Shown here piece after piece: positions 1 to 8,035 of a stretch of 64,000 nucleotides of DNA. Location of the stretch: positions 17,783-81,782 of the forward strand of contig CAYPBK010000006.1 in assembly GCA_964408955.1 (NCBI GenBank), read 5' to 3'. Numbering within the stretch: the stretch's first letter is position 1; each line of letters starts with the position of its first letter. Source of the stretch: JAAYKT01 sp964408955. GTDB lineage: Bacteria > Bacillota > Clostridia > Lutisporales > Lutisporaceae. Made by a program: the position numbers and the translations under genes. The notes under the pieces were generated by a model. That model was not told where the DNA came from, did no database searches, and saw only the letters and a program-made list of their open reading frames with translations.

Positions 1-2028
1 ATTGAAGATTTAGCGAGTTTATTGACTGATTTAAAAAGCATAGAAGAGTCAATTAATAATGTAGTCATAAGTGATGACGAAATTTCGGATAAGGCAAGTC
101 CTGAGTTATTTTCCATAAGAAAAAAAATTAAAGATACAAATGGTAGGATAAGGGATAAGCTAAATAATATTATTACTTCTGTTTCCTATCAAAAATACCT
201 TCAAGAACAAATTGTGACCATAAGAAATGATAGATTTGTTGTTCCTGTCAAACAGGAGTTCAGAGGAAACATCCCAGGTGTTGTACACGATCAATCGTTA
301 AGCGGTGCCACTTTGTATATTGAACCGATGGCTGTTGTTGACATGAACAATGAATTAAAACAATTAAAGCTAAAAGAGAAGGACGAGATAGATAGGATTC
401 TGCTATCCTTAAGCTATATGATTTCTGAAAAAAGTCAAGAAATTCAAACGAATTTAGAGATATTAACTACTCTAGATTTTATTTTTGCTAAAGCAAGGTT
501 TTCTTTAGATTACAACTGCACAGTGCCTATTATAAATAAATCAAGAATAATAAATCTAACTAAGGCTAGGCATCCGCTAATAGAAGCAGAAAAGGTTATA
601 CCTATTGATATTAGCATTGGGGATGATTTTAAAATACTTATAATAACTGGACCTAATACGGGGGGGAAAACAGTTTCATTAAAAACAGTAGGATTGTTGT
701 CTTTAATGGCGCAATCAGGACTTCATATTCCTGCAGGGGATAAAAGTGAACTATGTGTATTTGATGAAGTTTTTGCAGATATAGGAGATGAGCAAAGCAT
801 AGAACAAAGCCTTAGTACTTTTTCCTCCCATATGAAAAACATAGTTAATATTCTTGATAACATAACTGAAAATTCACTAGTTTTGTTAGATGAATTAGGA
901 GCAGGAACTGATCCAACAGAAGGCGCAGCTTTAGCCATGTCCATTCTAGAGCTTCTTCGCAGCAAGCAGATTATAGCTATTGCAACGACCCACTACAGCG
1001 AGCTTAAAGCATATGCCCTTTCTACAAAAGGCTTACGTAATGGCTCAGTGGAGTTTGATGTGCAAACATTAAAACCAACTTATAAATTATCAATTGGAAT
1101 CCCTGGAAAATCAAATGCATTTGAAATTTCAAAAAAACTTGGATTAGGTGAAAACATAATCAACAGAGCTAAGGATTTTATAACTGAGGATAAAGTAAAA
1201 TTTGAAGATGTAATTACAGGTTTGGAAGAAGATAGAAAGAAGAGCAGTGAAGCAAGAGATATCACTGAAAGGCTAAGGGTTGAAGCTGAAGCAATGAAAC
1301 AGGATGCTGAAACCAGACTTTTAAAAATAAGTGAACAAAGAGATAAAATAATCAGAGAAGCATACGAAGAGGCTAAAAAGATTGTTGATAATTCTAAAAC
1401 TCATATGAATGATTTGATGAAAGAATTGAAAGAAGCTGCCGATAAGGAAGCCGAGGAAAAGCTTATAGCAACTGAAAAGGCAAGACTTGATATGAAAGCA
1501 TTAGAAGATAATATGGAAGAAGAATCAAAGCAAGGTTTATTTAATAAACCTTTTGGACATAAACCGCCAAAAAAACTAAGACTGGGGGATACTGTTAAAA
1601 TAATATCTTTAGAGCAAACAGGTAATGTCATTACAATGCCAGATGAAAATGGTAATTTAAACATACAAGTTGGAATAATGAAAGTAAATGTAAACATAAA
1701 AGACATAGCACTTGTACAAAATGTTTATAGTGCATCTGAAAAAATTAAGCATTCAGGTATTGGCAAAGCCAAAGCCGATACAGTTTCTTTAGAAATAGAT
1801 TTGAGAGGTAAAACCCTTGACGAAGCTTTATTAGATGTTGATAAGTATTTAGATGATGTGTATTTATCTAAGAAAAGTATTGTTACTATTATACACGGTA
1901 AAGGAACAGGAGTTTTAAGGTCAGGGATTATTCAGCTATTAAGGACGCATCCTCATGTAAAATCCTTTCGCAGCGGAGGATATCATGAAGGCGGACTTGG
2001 TGTCACAATAGTTGAAATAAAGCAATAG
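1..2028 (+). CDS. mutS2: MutS2 family ATPase/Smr endonuclease, 5' truncated by window edge
   Basis: The reading frame is open from base 1, so this is the 3' part of a gene; 675 codons are visible against roughly 785 in typical MutS2, so about 110 N-terminal residues lie outside. The MutS-type ATPase has Walker A GPNTGGKT at visible residues about 217-224 and Walker B LVLLDELGAGTDP near 292-304. A charged, coiled-coil-rich stretch follows (about 390-500), and a C-terminal Smr nuclease domain begins near residue 600 (DLRGKTLDEA, HGKGTGVLR). MutS2 acts on branched DNA and collided ribosomes rather than in mismatch repair; this is family knowledge. The first in-frame TTG at 22 is internal and is not a start. 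Confidence 0.95.
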   Translation: MEDLASLLTDLKSIEESINNVVISDDEISDKASPELFSIRKKIKDTNGRIRDKLNNIITSVSYQKYLQEQIVTIRNDRFVVPVKQEFRGNIPGVVHDQSLSGATLYIEPMAVVDMNNELKQLKLKEKDEIDRILLSLSYMISEKSQEIQTNLEILTTLDFIFAKARFSLDYNCTVPIINKSRIINLTKARHPLIEAEKVIPIDISIGDDFKILIITGPNTGGKTVSLKTVGLLSLMAQSGLHIPAGDKSELCVFDEVFADIGDEQSIEQSLSTFSSHMKNIVNILDNITENSLVLLDELGAGTDPTEGAALAMSILELLRSKQIIAIATTHYSELKAYALSTKGLRNGSVEFDVQTLKPTYKLSIGIPGKSNAFEISKKLGLGENIINRAKDFITEDKVKFEDVITGLEEDRKKSSEARDITERLRVEAEAMKQDAETRLLKISEQRDKIIREAYEEAKKIVDNSKTHMNDLMKELKEAADKEAEEKLIATEKARLDMKALEDNMEEESKQGLFNKPFGHKPPKKLRLGDTVKIISLEQTGNVITMPDENGNLNIQVGIMKVNVNIKDIALVQNVYSASEKIKHSGIGKAKADTVSLEIDLRGKTLDEALLDVDKYLDDVYLSKKSIVTIIHGKGTGVLRSGIIQLLRTHPHVKSFRSGGYHEGGLGVTIVEIKQ

Positions 2029-2040
2029 GAAGTGAATCTG

Positions 2041-2505
2041 TTGAATATAATTGTTAGTGCTTGCTTATTAGGGGTTAATTGCAGATATGATGGACGCAAT
2101 AATGAAGTTGAAAAAATAAAACTACTAAGGAATAAATATAATTTGATACCCGTATGCCCGGAACAGCTTGGAGGTCTTACTACCCCAAGAGCTCCCTCTG
2201 AAATAGTAAGAGAAACAGACAAATTACCAGAAAAGATGGTTAAGCAAGTTAGAAGCATTAATGGGCTTGATGTTACCGAGTGTTTCAAAAAAGGCGCTGA
2301 AGAAGCAATGAAAATAACGAAATATTTTCGTTGCCCAATTGCAATCCTCAAAGCTAACAGTCCGTCCTGCGGCTATAAAAAAGTGTATGACGGTACTTTT
2401 ACAAAAAAATTAACCGAAGGTAATGGCGTATTTGCTGAAGAACTTGTTAAAGACGGTATTGAAATATACACAGAAAAGGATTTAGAAAAACTTATTTTAC
2501 TATGA
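2041..2505 (+). CDS. DUF523 family protein
   Basis: A protein of about 154 residues of the DUF523 family, recognised by SACLLGVNCRYDG at the N-terminus, CPEQLGGLTTPR in the middle and the LKANSPSCG motif. The conserved cysteines in these motifs suggest metal or thiol chemistry, but no function is established for the family. The TTG at 2041 is preferred over the upstream GTG at 2032, because AGGAAGTG (2027-2034) sits six bases before the TTG and would overlap the GTG. It starts 12 bases after mutS2 stops, so the two are probably co-transcribed. Confidence 0.85.
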   Translation: MNIIVSACLLGVNCRYDGRNNEVEKIKLLRNKYNLIPVCPEQLGGLTTPRAPSEIVRETDKLPEKMVKQVRSINGLDVTECFKKGAEEAMKITKYFRCPIAILKANSPSCGYKKVYDGTFTKKLTEGNGVFAEELVKDGIEIYTEKDLEKLILL

Positions 2506-2651
2506 TTGTAATATAGCGAAGGAAAACACGCAGTATATCATTTGACAAGAATAACCATCTATTGCTAATTTAAGACTTGATAATATCACTAAATAATAGT
2601 TTAATATAATTGGTTTTATAAATTAAAATTTATAATTTAGGTAGTGTTAGC

Positions 2652-2903
2652 ATGAATGAAGAAAGTTTTTTTATAACCTTTAAAACAACTCACGATGCAC
2701 TAAAGTTTGAGAAAGAGGCATCATTAGCGGGCTATAAATCAATTATTATGCCTGTTCCCAGGGATATTAGCACCAGTTGCGGATTAGCCCTTAGATTTAA
2801 TTTTACAGATTTAGAAAATATAAAACAATTGATTGGAGAAAGGAGCTTATCGATAGATAACATATATCATATAACTCATAAAAAAAATAAAAAAAATAAT
2901 TAA
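2652..2903 (+). CDS. DUF3343 family small protein (putative Se/S carrier-like)
   Basis: An 83-residue protein beginning MNEESFFITFKTTHDALKFEK and containing PVPRDISTSCGLALRF. That pattern is typical of DUF3343, often annotated as putative Se/S carrier-like. The single Cys in STSCG is the likely functional residue, as in relatives. No partner selenium genes are seen nearby, so a role in selenium metabolism is not supported by context. The upstream ribosome-binding site is weak (TAGGTAGTG). A 146-bp AT-rich gap precedes it with nothing recognised. Confidence 0.75.
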   Translation: MNEESFFITFKTTHDALKFEKEASLAGYKSIIMPVPRDISTSCGLALRFNFTDLENIKQLIGERSLSIDNIYHITHKKNKKNN

Positions 2904-2963
2904 AATAATTGGATTTAATTAAAACATAGAAATTATACGTAATAATTAGTTGGAGGATAGAAA

Positions 2964-3836
2964 TTGAAAAAAAAGTTTATAAAAATATTCGCAGTGTCCT
3001 TTATAATAGGTGTTATTTTCATATTTGGAATACTTTATAAATTCCTTGATAGTATTTCAGTTAATGATATGGATGCGACTATGGAAATGCCCAAGGATCG
3101 TGTTAATATATTAGCTCTTGGCATTGCCAATGGTTTATCAGACACTATTATTTATGGTAGTTTTAACTTAAAAGAAAACAATGTAGATTTGATATCTATA
3201 CCCAGGGACACTTATTTTCCAAGGCAAGGCTTTAAAGGAGCTGCTCATAAAAAAATAAACGCAGCTTATGGGAGTAAAGGTGCAGAAAGCTCGGTAGATG
3301 CTGTTGAGACGTTACTTAATACAGACATACATTATTATTTTATATTTGATTATAATGCTGTAATCTCGGTAGTTGACGCTATTGGCGGTTTAAAAATTGA
3401 AGTGCCTCAAAACATGGATTATGATGATCCTGTTGATAAACTTCATATTCATTTTAAAAAAGGACAAATTGTTGAAAAAGGTGAAGATGTACTTAAAGTC
3501 ATTAGATGGAGAAAAAATAATAAAGGCGGTGGGTACAAAAATGGTGATTTAGGGAGAATCGAAATGCAACAAAAAGTAGTGAAAGCAGGAATTGGCAAAC
3601 TATTTGAAGGTAATTTAATTAGTAATTTTATAAAAATTCAAGAGCCTATTAAAGAAAACGTGAAAACGAATATGACGCCAAGTCAAATAATGTATATTGC
3701 TAAAAAATCAAAGGGCTTAAAAGAGGAAAATATAGTGTTTCATACATTGCCCGGAAATACTAAAACTATGGAAGGTTTATCATTTTTTGTTGCAGATAAG
3801 GACAAGCTCCAAACACTGATGGATGAATTTAAGTAA
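2964..3836 (+). CDS. LytR-CpsA-Psr (LCP) family cell-envelope protein
   Basis: A 290-residue protein with a short basic N-terminus and one membrane segment (about residues 5-27), then an extracellular LCP domain. Family signatures are ISIPRDTYFP, KINAAYGSKG, the DYNAVISVVDAIGG region and the arginine-containing stretch IRWRKN...LGRIEMQQ. LCP enzymes transfer undecaprenyl-phosphate-linked glycopolymers onto peptidoglycan; the arginines that bind pyrophosphate are present. The domain is compact and lacks a C-terminal extension. Start TTG at 2964 is set by GGAGG at 2952-2956. Its substrate polymer cannot be told from sequence. Confidence 0.88.
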   Translation: MKKKFIKIFAVSFIIGVIFIFGILYKFLDSISVNDMDATMEMPKDRVNILALGIANGLSDTIIYGSFNLKENNVDLISIPRDTYFPRQGFKGAAHKKINAAYGSKGAESSVDAVETLLNTDIHYYFIFDYNAVISVVDAIGGLKIEVPQNMDYDDPVDKLHIHFKKGQIVEKGEDVLKVIRWRKNNKGGGYKNGDLGRIEMQQKVVKAGIGKLFEGNLISNFIKIQEPIKENVKTNMTPSQIMYIAKKSKGLKEENIVFHTLPGNTKTMEGLSFFVADKDKLQTLMDEFK

Positions 3837-3897
3837 CGTTATTAGATTCATGAAGGATAACCAAATAACCATAATAAATCAATGAAAGGAGAAAATT

Positions 3898-4509
3898 ATG
3901 GATAGTAAAATAGAACTCACCATTAAAGCATTGGAAAAAAACAACATGAAAACCATGTACTTTGAAGATGAAAAAACAGCGATAGACAAAATACTAAAAG
4001 AAATCAGACCTGAAGACAGCATTGGAATTGGCGGAAGCATGACAATATCCCAATTGGAATTACCTAAAATACTGATGGATAGAGGCAATAAGGTACATTT
4101 CCATTGGCTGGAATCTAATCCGGAGGATATGGAAAAAGCCAGACAAGCTGCTTCACGTTCTGATGTATACTTAACAAGCACAAATGCACTAACACAAAAA
4201 GGTCAATTAGTTAATATAGATGGTGTGGGCAACAGAGTATCTGCAATGATGTACGGACCTAAAAAAGTTTTTGTAGTATGCGGTATTAATAAAATTGTTG
4301 ATGACGTTGATGCTGCTATAGCTTATATTAAAAGCAATACTTATAAAAATGCCAGAAGATTAAACCTAAACACCCCATGTGCTGTAACGACTAAATGCAA
4401 TGATTGTAATAGTCCGCAAAGGATGTGCAATGTTACTACAATAATAGAAAAAAAGCCAATGAAAGCAGACATTACTGTTATTATAATAAACAAAGAATTA
4501 GGATATTAG
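3898..4509 (+). CDS. LUD domain (LutC/DUF162-type) protein
   Basis: A 203-residue LUD-domain protein. It shows the phosphate-loop-like GIGGSMTISQLELP (about residues 38-51), the STNALTQKGQLVNIDGVGNRVSAM stretch and KKVFVVCGINKIV. A C-terminal cysteine set (NTPCAVTTKC, CNSPQRMC, about residues 159-181) resembles the arrangement in anaerobe members of this family and may hold a metal cluster. LutC relatives take part in lactate oxidation, but LutA and LutB are absent here, so its substrate is unknown. GAAAGGAG precedes the ATG. It lies upstream of the ptb-ior operon, separated from it by 172 bp. Confidence 0.82.
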   Translation: MDSKIELTIKALEKNNMKTMYFEDEKTAIDKILKEIRPEDSIGIGGSMTISQLELPKILMDRGNKVHFHWLESNPEDMEKARQAASRSDVYLTSTNALTQKGQLVNIDGVGNRVSAMMYGPKKVFVVCGINKIVDDVDAAIAYIKSNTYKNARRLNLNTPCAVTTKCNDCNSPQRMCNVTTIIEKKPMKADITVIIINKELGY

Positions 4510-4607
4510 TTAACCATTTATATGATTTATTTGTTTATCTAACATATAAACTACACTGAAACTATAACTGTGTCTGGCAGGTAATAGGTATAAAATAACA
4601 GACAAAG

Positions 4608-4636
4608 TTGACGAACTTGAAGTTAATAAGTAAATT
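4608..4636 (+). promoter_or_regulatory. sigma-A-type promoter of the ptb-iorAB operon
   Basis: TTGACG (4608-4613), a 17-bp spacer and TAAATT (4631-4636), 45 bp before the ptb start. The -35 matches five of six consensus bases; the -10 is weaker. Confidence 0.4.
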
Positions 4637-4681
4637 ATGTACAATCTATATTAGAAAGTACTAACTAGAGGTGAGGAATAA

Positions 4682-5584
4682 ATGAAAAGCTTTGATGAAT
4701 TATTAAATATAGTTAAAAAGAGTAAAAAAATGAGACTTGCTGTCGCAGCAGCTCAAGACAAAGATGTATTAGAAGCAGTTAATAATGCTGCTATAATGGG
4801 ATTAGTAGAGCCAATATTAATCGGTGACGAGGAGAAGATACATTCTATTTTATCTGATATGAATATATCTAAAGATAAATATAGAATTGTAGATGAGCCG
4901 GATTTAATTGAATCGGCAAAAAAATCTGTATCGTTAGTAAAATCAGGTGAAGCAGATTTTCTTATGAAAGGCTTGATTCCAACTGCTGATATAATGAGGG
5001 CAGTATTGGATAAAGAGAAAGGTCTTAGAACAGAAAGCTTGATAAGCCATGTAATGGTATACGAAGTTGATACTTACCCCAAGCTTATATTTTTAACTGA
5101 TGGTGGTATTAATGTAGCACCTGATTTAGAACAAAAAGTAAAAATACTAGAAAATGCTATAACCGTGTGTAAGGCTATGGGATTGGATAAAATATATGCT
5201 TCCTGTCTTGCGGGTGCCGAAGTTGTAAATCCCAAAATTCCTGCTACTGTTGATGCAAAAGCGTTAGCAGATATGAAGGACAAATGGATTAGTTATAATA
5301 CCGTAGTTGAAGGCCCAGTTGCTTTAGATTTAGCGATAAGTAAAGAAGCATGCACCCATAAAGGTTATGAAGGCGAGGGAGGAGGAAAAGCAGACATCCT
5401 ATTAGTGCCTTATTACGAAGTAGGTAATGCTTTTGGGAAATCACTATCTTATTTTGCTAAATCAAAGTCTGCCGGTATAATCATGGGTGCAAAAACACCA
5501 ATCGTATTAGTATCAAGATCTGATTCTTCTGAATCAAAATTATTTTCTATAGCGTTAGGCAGCATAATTGCATCAAATAAATAA
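4682..5584 (+). CDS. ptb: phosphate butyryltransferase family enzyme
   Basis: A 300-residue phosphotransacylase of the PTA/PTB family (MKSFDELLN...RLAVAAAQDKDVLEA, DFLMKGLIPTADIMRAV, LTDGGINVAPDL, KAGIIMG-like end). It should convert an acyl-CoA and phosphate to acyl-phosphate and CoA in the cytoplasm. It directly precedes iorA-iorB, whose product yields acyl-CoA from 2-oxoacids, so ATP formation from amino-acid-derived acyl-CoA is the natural inference. The partner acyl kinase is not in this cluster. GAGGTGAGG precedes the ATG. The chain-length preference cannot be read from sequence. Confidence 0.88.
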   Translation: MKSFDELLNIVKKSKKMRLAVAAAQDKDVLEAVNNAAIMGLVEPILIGDEEKIHSILSDMNISKDKYRIVDEPDLIESAKKSVSLVKSGEADFLMKGLIPTADIMRAVLDKEKGLRTESLISHVMVYEVDTYPKLIFLTDGGINVAPDLEQKVKILENAITVCKAMGLDKIYASCLAGAEVVNPKIPATVDAKALADMKDKWISYNTVVEGPVALDLAISKEACTHKGYEGEGGGKADILLVPYYEVGNAFGKSLSYFAKSKSAGIIMGAKTPIVLVSRSDSSESKLFSIALGSIIASNK

Positions 5585-5603
5585 CTTTTAAGGAGGTAAT
5601 AAT

Positions 5604-7352
5604 GTGAGGGAATTAATGTCGGGCAATGAAGCCATAGCCAGAGGGGCATATGAAGCTGGTGTTACAGTTGCAGCTGCATATCCTGGTACTCCCAGCACAG
5701 AAATTTTAGAAAACATCGTACAGTATAAGGACAAGATTTATTGTGAATGGTCACCAAATGAAAAAGTAGCTACAGAAGTTGCAATCGGTGCTTCCATAGG
5801 GGGTGCCAGAAGCTTAGCGGCTATGAAGCATGTTGGAGTTAATGTAGCCGCAGATCCTATTTTTACCTATGCTTATTTAGGTGTCAATGCGGGTTTTGTT
5901 TTAATAAGCGCAGACGATCCCAGCATGCATAGCTCACAAAATGAACAGGATAACAGATATTATGCAAAATTTGCAAAAATGCCTTTAATAGAGCCCTCTG
6001 ATAGTGAGGAATGCAAGAACTTTCTAAAAGAAGCTTATAAGGTTAGTGAAGAATTTGATACGCCTGTCCTGTTTAGGGTAACGACAAGGATTTGCCATAG
6101 CAAGAGTGTCGTAGAACTTGAGGATAGAAAAGAAGTTGATTTTAAGCCATATAGCCGAAATGCACCAAAGTTTGTAGCTACTCCGGCTCATGTCAAAAGA
6201 GCACGTCTAGAAGTAGAAAAAAGACTTAAAGCATTGGAGGAATATGCTAATAAGTCACCTTTGAATAAAGTTGAGTATAATGATAAAAAAATTGGAGTTA
6301 TTACTGCAAGTATTGCATATCAATATGCTAAAGAAGTTTTTGGTGAAGATGCATCATACTTAAAACTTGGCTTTACATTCCCATTACCAATGGATTTAAT
6401 TAAAGAATTTGCCGCAAACGTGGAAACATTATATATTATAGAAGAATTGGAGCCCTTTATGGAGGAACAGATTAAAGCGGCGGGAATAAAGTGCATGGGC
6501 AAGGAAAAGATACCAAACTATTATGAGCTTAACCCTGAAATTATTGCAAAAGCTTTATTAGACAAAAGCGTTGAAACAAACCCACTGGATGTTGAAATAG
6601 CTCCCAGACCGCCGGTTCTTTGCCCTGGTTGTCCTCACAGAGGTTTTTTCTATGTCATGTCAAAGAAAAAGAATACTGTTATTACTGGAGACATAGGCTG
6701 CTATGCATTAGGGGGTTCGCCACCGTTAAACGCTATGGATACAGTAATATGTATGGGTGCCGGATTTAGTGCAGGAATGGGGATAGCGAAAGCCTTTGAA
6801 GTTTCAAAAAGGGATGGAAAAGTATTTGGTGTAGTCGGAGATTCGACATTTTTCCATTCAGGCATCACCGGAGCTATAGATATAGTTTATAACAAGGGTA
6901 ATATGATACCTGTTGTTTTAGACAATAGAATTACGGGCATGACCGGTCACCAGGATAATCCAGGAACAGGCAAAACCTTAATGGGCGAAGATGCAAATGA
7001 AATTGATATTGTTGAAGTTCTCAAAGCCATAGGCTATAAAACAATCAAAGTTGTTGATCCTTGTGATTTGAAAGCCATGGAGGAAGTAGTCAAAGAAGCT
7101 GAAGAGAGCACTGAACCTTTTGCAATAGTTACGAAAAGACCCTGCGTTCTAATAAAAGGTTTGCCTCCCTTTAAAACGAAATGTGTAGTTGACCGTGATA
7201 AATGCAAAGAATGTAAAATGTGCCTAAAGGTAGGTTGTCCTGCTATATTCTTTAAGGATGGCAAATCATATATCGAACAATCAATGTGTGTGGGTTGTGA
7301 GGTATGCCTACAGGTATGTAAATTTGATGCAATAAGAAAGGTTGGTGAATAA
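5604..7352 (+). CDS. iorA: indolepyruvate ferredoxin oxidoreductase, alpha subunit
   Basis: A 582-residue IorA. The N-terminal PFOR-type domain begins SGNEAIARGAYEAGV...AYPGTPSTEI. The TPP-binding half has CPGCPHRG, TGDIGCYALG and VVGDSTFFHSG (about residues 340-435). The C-terminal 2[4Fe-4S] ferredoxin domain (about 528-576) has CKECKMCLKVGCP and CVGCEVCLQVCK. With IorB it oxidatively decarboxylates aryl- or other 2-oxoacids to acyl-CoA while reducing ferredoxin. AGGAGGT at 5591-5597 places the start at GTG 5604; the ATG at 5602 is in another frame and is followed at once by TGA. Confidence 0.95.
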   Translation: MRELMSGNEAIARGAYEAGVTVAAAYPGTPSTEILENIVQYKDKIYCEWSPNEKVATEVAIGASIGGARSLAAMKHVGVNVAADPIFTYAYLGVNAGFVLISADDPSMHSSQNEQDNRYYAKFAKMPLIEPSDSEECKNFLKEAYKVSEEFDTPVLFRVTTRICHSKSVVELEDRKEVDFKPYSRNAPKFVATPAHVKRARLEVEKRLKALEEYANKSPLNKVEYNDKKIGVITASIAYQYAKEVFGEDASYLKLGFTFPLPMDLIKEFAANVETLYIIEELEPFMEEQIKAAGIKCMGKEKIPNYYELNPEIIAKALLDKSVETNPLDVEIAPRPPVLCPGCPHRGFFYVMSKKKNTVITGDIGCYALGGSPPLNAMDTVICMGAGFSAGMGIAKAFEVSKRDGKVFGVVGDSTFFHSGITGAIDIVYNKGNMIPVVLDNRITGMTGHQDNPGTGKTLMGEDANEIDIVEVLKAIGYKTIKVVDPCDLKAMEEVVKEAEESTEPFAIVTKRPCVLIKGLPPFKTKCVVDRDKCKECKMCLKVGCPAIFFKDGKSYIEQSMCVGCEVCLQVCKFDAIRKVGE

Positions 7353-7353
7353 A

Positions 7354-7926
7354 GTGAAGGATACAAAAAATATACTCTTTGTTGGTGTAGGTGGGCAAGG
7401 TACAATATTGGCAAGCAAAATCTTGACTGCCGGGTTGCTTAAAGCCGGATATGATGTAAAAATGTCCGAAATACATGGCATGGCTCAAAGAGGTGGAAGT
7501 GTCTCAACTCAAGTCAGATATGGTAAAAAGGTCTATTCACCGATTATAGGACTAGGACAAGCTGATATTCTTGTTGCATTTGAAAAAATGGAAGCTGCAA
7601 GATGGAGTGAATATTTAAAACCCGGTGGAATAGTAATAGTTAATAACTATGAAATACCATCATTAACTATAGCAATCGGAAAGGCAAAATATCCTCAAAA
7701 TGTTTTGGAAGAGCTTAACAAGAATTTTAAAACTATAGTAATTGATGCAGGCAAAGTGGCAACTGAATTAGGAAATATCAAAACTCAAAATGTTGTTTTA
7801 TTTGGTGCTTTAGTAAAAGCATTTGACTTAAATGATATTGATTGGCTGGAAATACTAAAGGAAGTGCTTCCGGCAAAAATGCTTGACATAAATATTAAAG
7901 CTTTCAATAAAGGAATGGAAATGTAG
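7354..7926 (+). CDS. iorB: indolepyruvate ferredoxin oxidoreductase, beta subunit
   Basis: A PFOR gamma-type subunit of about 190 residues with KNILFVGVGGQGTILASKIL, EIHGMAQRGGSVSTQVRYG and VAFEKMEAARW, all typical of IorB. It partners IorA. The GTG at 7354 is chosen because GGTGA (7344-7348) lies five bases upstream and the resulting MKDTKNILFVG start fits the family; TTG 7342 and GTG 7345 are in frame but poorly spaced. It begins one base after the iorA stop, and a strong terminator follows, closing the operon. Confidence 0.94.
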   Translation: MKDTKNILFVGVGGQGTILASKILTAGLLKAGYDVKMSEIHGMAQRGGSVSTQVRYGKKVYSPIIGLGQADILVAFEKMEAARWSEYLKPGGIVIVNNYEIPSLTIAIGKAKYPQNVLEELNKNFKTIVIDAGKVATELGNIKTQNVVLFGALVKAFDLNDIDWLEILKEVLPAKMLDINIKAFNKGMEM

Positions 7927-7958
7927 AAAAAAAGGGGAGTCATCTCTCCTTTTTTTTC
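7926..7958 (+). terminator. rho-independent terminator after iorB
   Basis: A/T-flanked hairpin with GGGGAG pairing CTCTCC across a TCAT loop, followed by a run of eight T. Confidence 0.88.
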
Positions 7959-7972
7959 TAGAACATTGCTTG

Positions 7973-7995
7973 AAAACCTTAAATAGTAAGGTTTT
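7973..7995 (+). repeat. perfect 9-bp inverted repeat before the helicase gene
   Basis: AAAACCTTA (7973-7981) and TAAGGTTTT (7987-7995) with a 5-base loop. It lies just after the iorB terminator and 40 bp before the helicase start. It could be a second terminator or a leader hairpin. Confidence 0.6.
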
Positions 7996-8035
7996 AATTA
8001 TTAAAAATGACGATATACGGGTATGGGTGGCATAA

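Noticed and set aside
4553..4583. Possible further copy of the dispersed repeat (ACTGAAACTATAA)
   Set aside because: Only about 13 bases match; too short to separate from chance in AT-rich DNA.
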